A stretch of 7,726 bases of DNA from an uncultured Gammaproteobacteria bacterium. GTDB taxonomy: Bacteria > Pseudomonadota > Gammaproteobacteria > Pseudomonadales > DT-91. This document shows, piece after piece, positions 5,498-7,726 of this stretch. The translations under genes and the position numbers were made by a program. The DNA is taken from contig CAKMZU010000104.1 in NCBI GenBank assembly GCA_929200485.1, positions 2,698 through 10,423 of the forward strand, read 5' to 3'. Below the pieces are notes generated by a model. The model had not been told where the DNA came from. It worked only from the letters and a program-made list of their open reading frames with translations, and made no database searches. How positions within the stretch are numbered: the first letter of the stretch is position 1; every line of letters starts with the position of its first letter.

Positions 5498-6250
5498 ATG
5501 GGAATCAGACACAAGAGAATTTCTCAGATAATCGCACATCGTGGCTTGCAACGCGTCTTTCCTGAAAATACTTCCCTTGCCATTCAGGCTGCGATAGATC
5601 TCGGCGTTCGTCAAATCGAGGTGGATCTGCAATTCAGCAAAGATGGTGAACCCATTCTTTATCATGATGAAGATTGCATGAGACTCTCTGCAAGGCCTGA
5701 GAGGGTGCAAGACCTGTCAATCGTTGATTTATTAAAGACGCCTATTTATGAGCCGGATCGTTTTTGTAAGGAATATATACAAAATACCATAGAACCTTTG
5801 GACGTTATTGTTGGTTTTTTGAAGCAATATCCGGATTGCCATTTCTATCTTGAACTTAAAGATGAGGCTATTGCACATCAGGGAATTGACTATTGTTTAG
5901 CCAAGATCATGTTAGTGATAGCAGAGTTTGTTGATCGAATAACCTTAATTGGCTTTAGTGAAGAAGCTATTTTTGCTGCGAAAACAGCGTTTCACTATCG
6001 AAATACCGGTTTGGTACTATCGTCTTTGGTTAATGCGTCAAAGAAATGCCAAGAGTTGCAAGTCGATATCGCCTTTTTAAACGTTAAACGGATAAAAGAC
6101 AATCTGCCTAAGTTGCCTTGTCCAATAGCCCTTTATGAAATATCAAACGCTCAGGAAGCGCAAAAATGGATAAAAAAAGGGGCGGCAAAGATTGAAACTT
6201 TTTGCTCGGACCAAATGCTTTCGGGTTTTCTTGATATTGATAGCGAATAG
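5498..6250 (+). CDS. Glycerophosphodiester phosphodiesterase (GDPD, UgpQ type)
   Basis: This 250-residue TIM-barrel enzyme is expected to hydrolyse glycerophosphodiesters to glycerol-3-phosphate and an alcohol such as choline or ethanolamine, allowing phospholipid head-group salvage. The diagnostic active-site set is present: IAHRG (12-16) with catalytic His14 and Arg15, PENT (22-25), IEVDLQFSKDGEPILYHDED (40-59) with metal ligands Glu41 and Asp43 and second catalytic His56, then YLELKDE in the middle. The C-terminal strand usually reads W-T-V-N, but here it is LYEIS; the last barrel motif is K-I-E-T-F-C-S-D-Q in place of G-I-x-T-D-x-P. These changes are within family variation but the C-terminal half is more divergent than the N-terminal half. 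There is no signal peptide, so the enzyme is cytoplasmic like UgpQ rather than periplasmic like GlpQ. The gene lies 37 bases after rarD and converges on the serpin gene. Confidence 0.9.
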   Translation: MGIRHKRISQIIAHRGLQRVFPENTSLAIQAAIDLGVRQIEVDLQFSKDGEPILYHDEDCMRLSARPERVQDLSIVDLLKTPIYEPDRFCKEYIQNTIEPLDVIVGFLKQYPDCHFYLELKDEAIAHQGIDYCLAKIMLVIAEFVDRITLIGFSEEAIFAAKTAFHYRNTGLVLSSLVNASKKCQELQVDIAFLNVKRIKDNLPKLPCPIALYEISNAQEAQKWIKKGAAKIETFCSDQMLSGFLDIDSE

Positions 6251-6300
6251 ATCATATTTATCTATTCAAGTAAAAGGTGGTTATTACATCTGTCAGTAAG

Positions 6301-6323
6301 GTCCGAGAGTGCAATTCTCGGAC
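6301..6323. other. Perfect hairpin between convergent genes
   Basis: GTCCGAGA (6301-6308) and TCTCGGAC (6316-6323) form an 8-bp perfect stem, largely G+C, with a 7-base loop. It lies between the convergent phosphodiesterase and serpin genes, where a bidirectional terminator would be expected. Neither strand shows a T-run after it, so it is not a standard intrinsic terminator. A weaker CTCAA/TTGAG pair (6360-6364/6373-6377) overlaps the serpin stop. Confidence 0.45.
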
Positions 6324-6366
6324 GCCCTCCTGAGGTAGCTAAGTGCACGGAGTTCTCTGCTCAAGT

Positions 6367-7557
6367 TTATTGTTGAGTTGGATCATTTACCCGGCCACAA
6401 AATTCAATCCCTTTTTTTGATGGATCATGGATACAATAATAGAAAGGTTTGTTAAAAATAAATTTTGGACGGCATAAACTGCCACAAAAAAGACTTGTGC
6501 CTGACACTTTAGCAGCCGCTGCAGCTGTAGTTCCGTCTTTGTCTACATCAACGGTAGTTAGCATCTTTGAGCTGCTTATAAAGGTTGGCTGGCGCATTGA
6601 ACGTTTAAAACATTCCTTAGCTGTCTCTTCATCTAATAATTTTTCAAGTCCAATATTTTTTAAATGATCGGTTAGATTTAACGTGGAAGACTGATTAAAT
6701 TCAGGCATTTTTAAAGTAATATCTTGGTATCTCCCACTTGTATTTAATAACTCAATCCACCCCGGTTTAGGATATGGAAAGGTGTGGTTAGCAGGCATAA
6801 TTACATCCATTACCAAGCCAGAATCCGTGTTGCGATTGTAATCCTTGTAAGGTATTCGGATGGCGATATCTTTTCCTTTGCCGTCTTCTGCGTCTCCAGT
6901 ATAAACTTTGCAGTAATGGTTTTTCTTCATAAAATTAATTTTTATACGGCTACCATCATGTTTTTTAAACGTACCAGTTTCAGATGATGAGAATTTTTTG
7001 TCCCACTCACCCTTAAAAAGCTTGGTTGCTATAAATACGGTTTGATTCTTGGCTGGATCCGAGTCAAGAAAAGAAGGGGTTTTTCCATCTGTTAATGAAG
7101 AAACCAAATAGTTTACTTCTGCCTTGCCCCCTTTTTCTAGAATATAGAAGTTACCTTGACTCACATCGACTTGAGAAATTTTTTTTTGAAAGCTATTGTT
7201 TATCCAATCTTGAGCATCTTCTTTATATAAGATGATATTGGATAATACCTCCGTATCGTCAATGTCTAAATTATCAAAAATATCTTCAAGCTCGATTGGT
7301 TTTGATTCATCAAGATGACAGCATTTTCTGATTAAATCGTGTTCAGGACCTTCTATCAGACTCCCAATAATTAATAAAATAGTTTTGAACAGTGTGGGTG
7401 AAAAAGCGAAATTTCCTGCATTTCGAGCATCTACTTCTTTATTTATCATCTCAACACATAATCGGTAGTCAGGAGAATCCGAGCTATTAAGGCATAAAGC
7501 TGTGTATGAAAAAATGAGAATAAATATAGAGAGGAATAAGCTGAAAATTAAAGGCAT
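6367..7557 (-). CDS. Secreted serpin (serine/cysteine protease inhibitor fold)
   Basis: This 396-residue full-length serpin matches the usual 370-400. Residues 1-21 are strongly hydrophobic (MPLIFSLFLSIFILIFSYTA), indicating Sec export, although the n-region has no positive charge. Serpin landmarks in order are NFAFSPTLFKTILLIIGSLI (49-68), the FIATKLFKGEWDKKF block (175-189, with the family F-x-G-x-W-x-x-x-F), T-x2-F and INFMKKN (195-213), VMDVIMPAN (249-257), PTFISSSKMLTTVDVDKDG (324-342), the Ala-rich hinge GTTAAAAA (342-349), FIFNKPFYYCI (366-376) and FCGRVNDPTQQ (387-396). An intact small-residue hinge (Gly342 = P15, Thr343 = P14) is what inhibitory serpins need for loop insertion. Counting from it, P1 would be Leu356 and P1' Phe357, though the loop is about four residues longer than in alpha-1-antitrypsin. 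There are ten cysteines, two in the loop. ATG 7557 is the first start after an in-frame stop, but I see no ribosome binding site. Acquisition from a eukaryote is an inference. Confidence 0.9.
   Translation of the reverse strand: MPLIFSLFLSIFILIFSYTALCLNSSDSPDYRLCVEMINKEVDARNAGNFAFSPTLFKTILLIIGSLIEGPEHDLIRKCCHLDESKPIELEDIFDNLDIDDTEVLSNIILYKEDAQDWINNSFQKKISQVDVSQGNFYILEKGGKAEVNYLVSSLTDGKTPSFLDSDPAKNQTVFIATKLFKGEWDKKFSSSETGTFKKHDGSRIKINFMKKNHYCKVYTGDAEDGKGKDIAIRIPYKDYNRNTDSGLVMDVIMPANHTFPYPKPGWIELLNTSGRYQDITLKMPEFNQSSTLNLTDHLKNIGLEKLLDEETAKECFKRSMRQPTFISSSKMLTTVDVDKDGTTAAAAAKVSGTSLFCGSLCRPKFIFNKPFYYCIHDPSKKGIEFCGRVNDPTQQ
6466..6534 (-). other. Reactive-centre loop of the serpin
   Basis: This covers residues 342-364, from the hinge Gly to just before strand F-I-F-N-K-P-F. 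It holds the Ala-rich hinge, the bait region around TSLFCGSLC, and Cys358 and Cys362. Leu/Phe at P1/P1' would suit chymotrypsin-like, elastase-like or cathepsin-like targets; this is inference from position alone. Confidence 0.55.
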
Positions 7558-7726
7558 ATGTTAGTACGCTATTGGTTAGTGGAAATAAGGTATGATCTAA
7601 TATCAAAAAAATAATTCCCTTTTGCTGGTGGTACCTTTGTAATGAATGTAGGTTTCGCGATACATAGCCTGATCTTAGGGAAGCAGAAGATAAAAAGTTA
7701 CCGCTTTTTGCAGACAGCGCTTTGCC
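7558..7726. other. Upstream region of the serpin gene, open at the window edge
   Basis: This stretch should hold the serpin promoter on the minus strand. TTGATA-like and A/T-rich segments occur (near 7592-7612), but I cannot pick a convincing -35/-10 pair. On the plus strand an ATG at 7642 opens a frame of at least 28 codons to the edge, without a good ribosome binding site or recognisable sequence. I do not call it a gene. Confidence 0.35.

Noticed and set aside
6301..6345. Possible tRNA 3' half (stem-loop followed by GCCCTCC)
   Set aside because: The 8-bp stem with a GTGCAAT loop does not match a T-arm, and no acceptor, D or anticodon arms can be found around it.
6449..6987. Plus-strand frames opposite the serpin gene
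   Set aside because: Antisense shadows of a clearly conserved serpin; no ribosome binding sites or recognisable domains.
7492..7494. Cys22 of the serpin as a lipoprotein attachment site
   Set aside because: The preceding residues are T-A-L, not the required small residue at -1, so a lipobox is not supported.

Overview
The window is about 7.7 kb of A+T-rich bacterial DNA (roughly 40% G+C by eye). It most likely comes from a gammaproteobacterium. A host-associated member of the Legionellales/Coxiellaceae sort is my best guess, inferred from three things: a small ZapB/TIGR02449-type coiled-coil protein, a set of ordinary gammaproteobacterial housekeeping genes, and a secreted serpin, a protein class that is common in eukaryotes and rare in proteobacteria. 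No rRNA or tRNA is present, so the taxonomy is not proven.

Left part (1-2850), plus strand. The 3' portion of a SpoIIE-type PP2C phosphatase with a C-terminal RsbW-like ATPase domain (2-955, open at the left edge) is followed by an 86-residue coiled-coil protein (1079-1339). Next comes an alpha/beta-hydrolase of the bacterial triacylglycerol-lipase type (1478-2596) in which the nucleophilic serine is replaced by glycine, while the Asp and His of the triad appear intact. Directly after it, in the same reading frame and separated only by the TAG stop plus five codons, lies a full-length 4-oxalocrotonate-tautomerase-like frame (2612-2809). It has no usable start codon. A stem-loop terminator follows.

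Middle (2850-4555). A 1-Cys (Prx6-type) peroxiredoxin gene (3067-3741) is followed by about 800 bases with no convincing gene. This gap contains a 263-bp element (4121-4383) with perfect 16-bp terminal inverted repeats set between TA dinucleotides inside a split CTAG. That is the signature expected of an IS630/Tc1-type miniature element (MITE).

Right part (4555-7726). A RarD/EamA-family transporter (4555-5460) and a glycerophosphodiester phosphodiesterase (5498-6250) are probably co-transcribed. Convergent to them, on the minus strand, is a serpin with an N-terminal export signal (7557-6367). The last 170 bases hold no gene I can support.

The genes do not form one obvious pathway. The most interesting items are the serpin, which may inhibit proteases outside the bacterium or in a host; the serine-less lipase, with a start-less tautomerase fused in frame behind its stop; and the IS630-like MITE.
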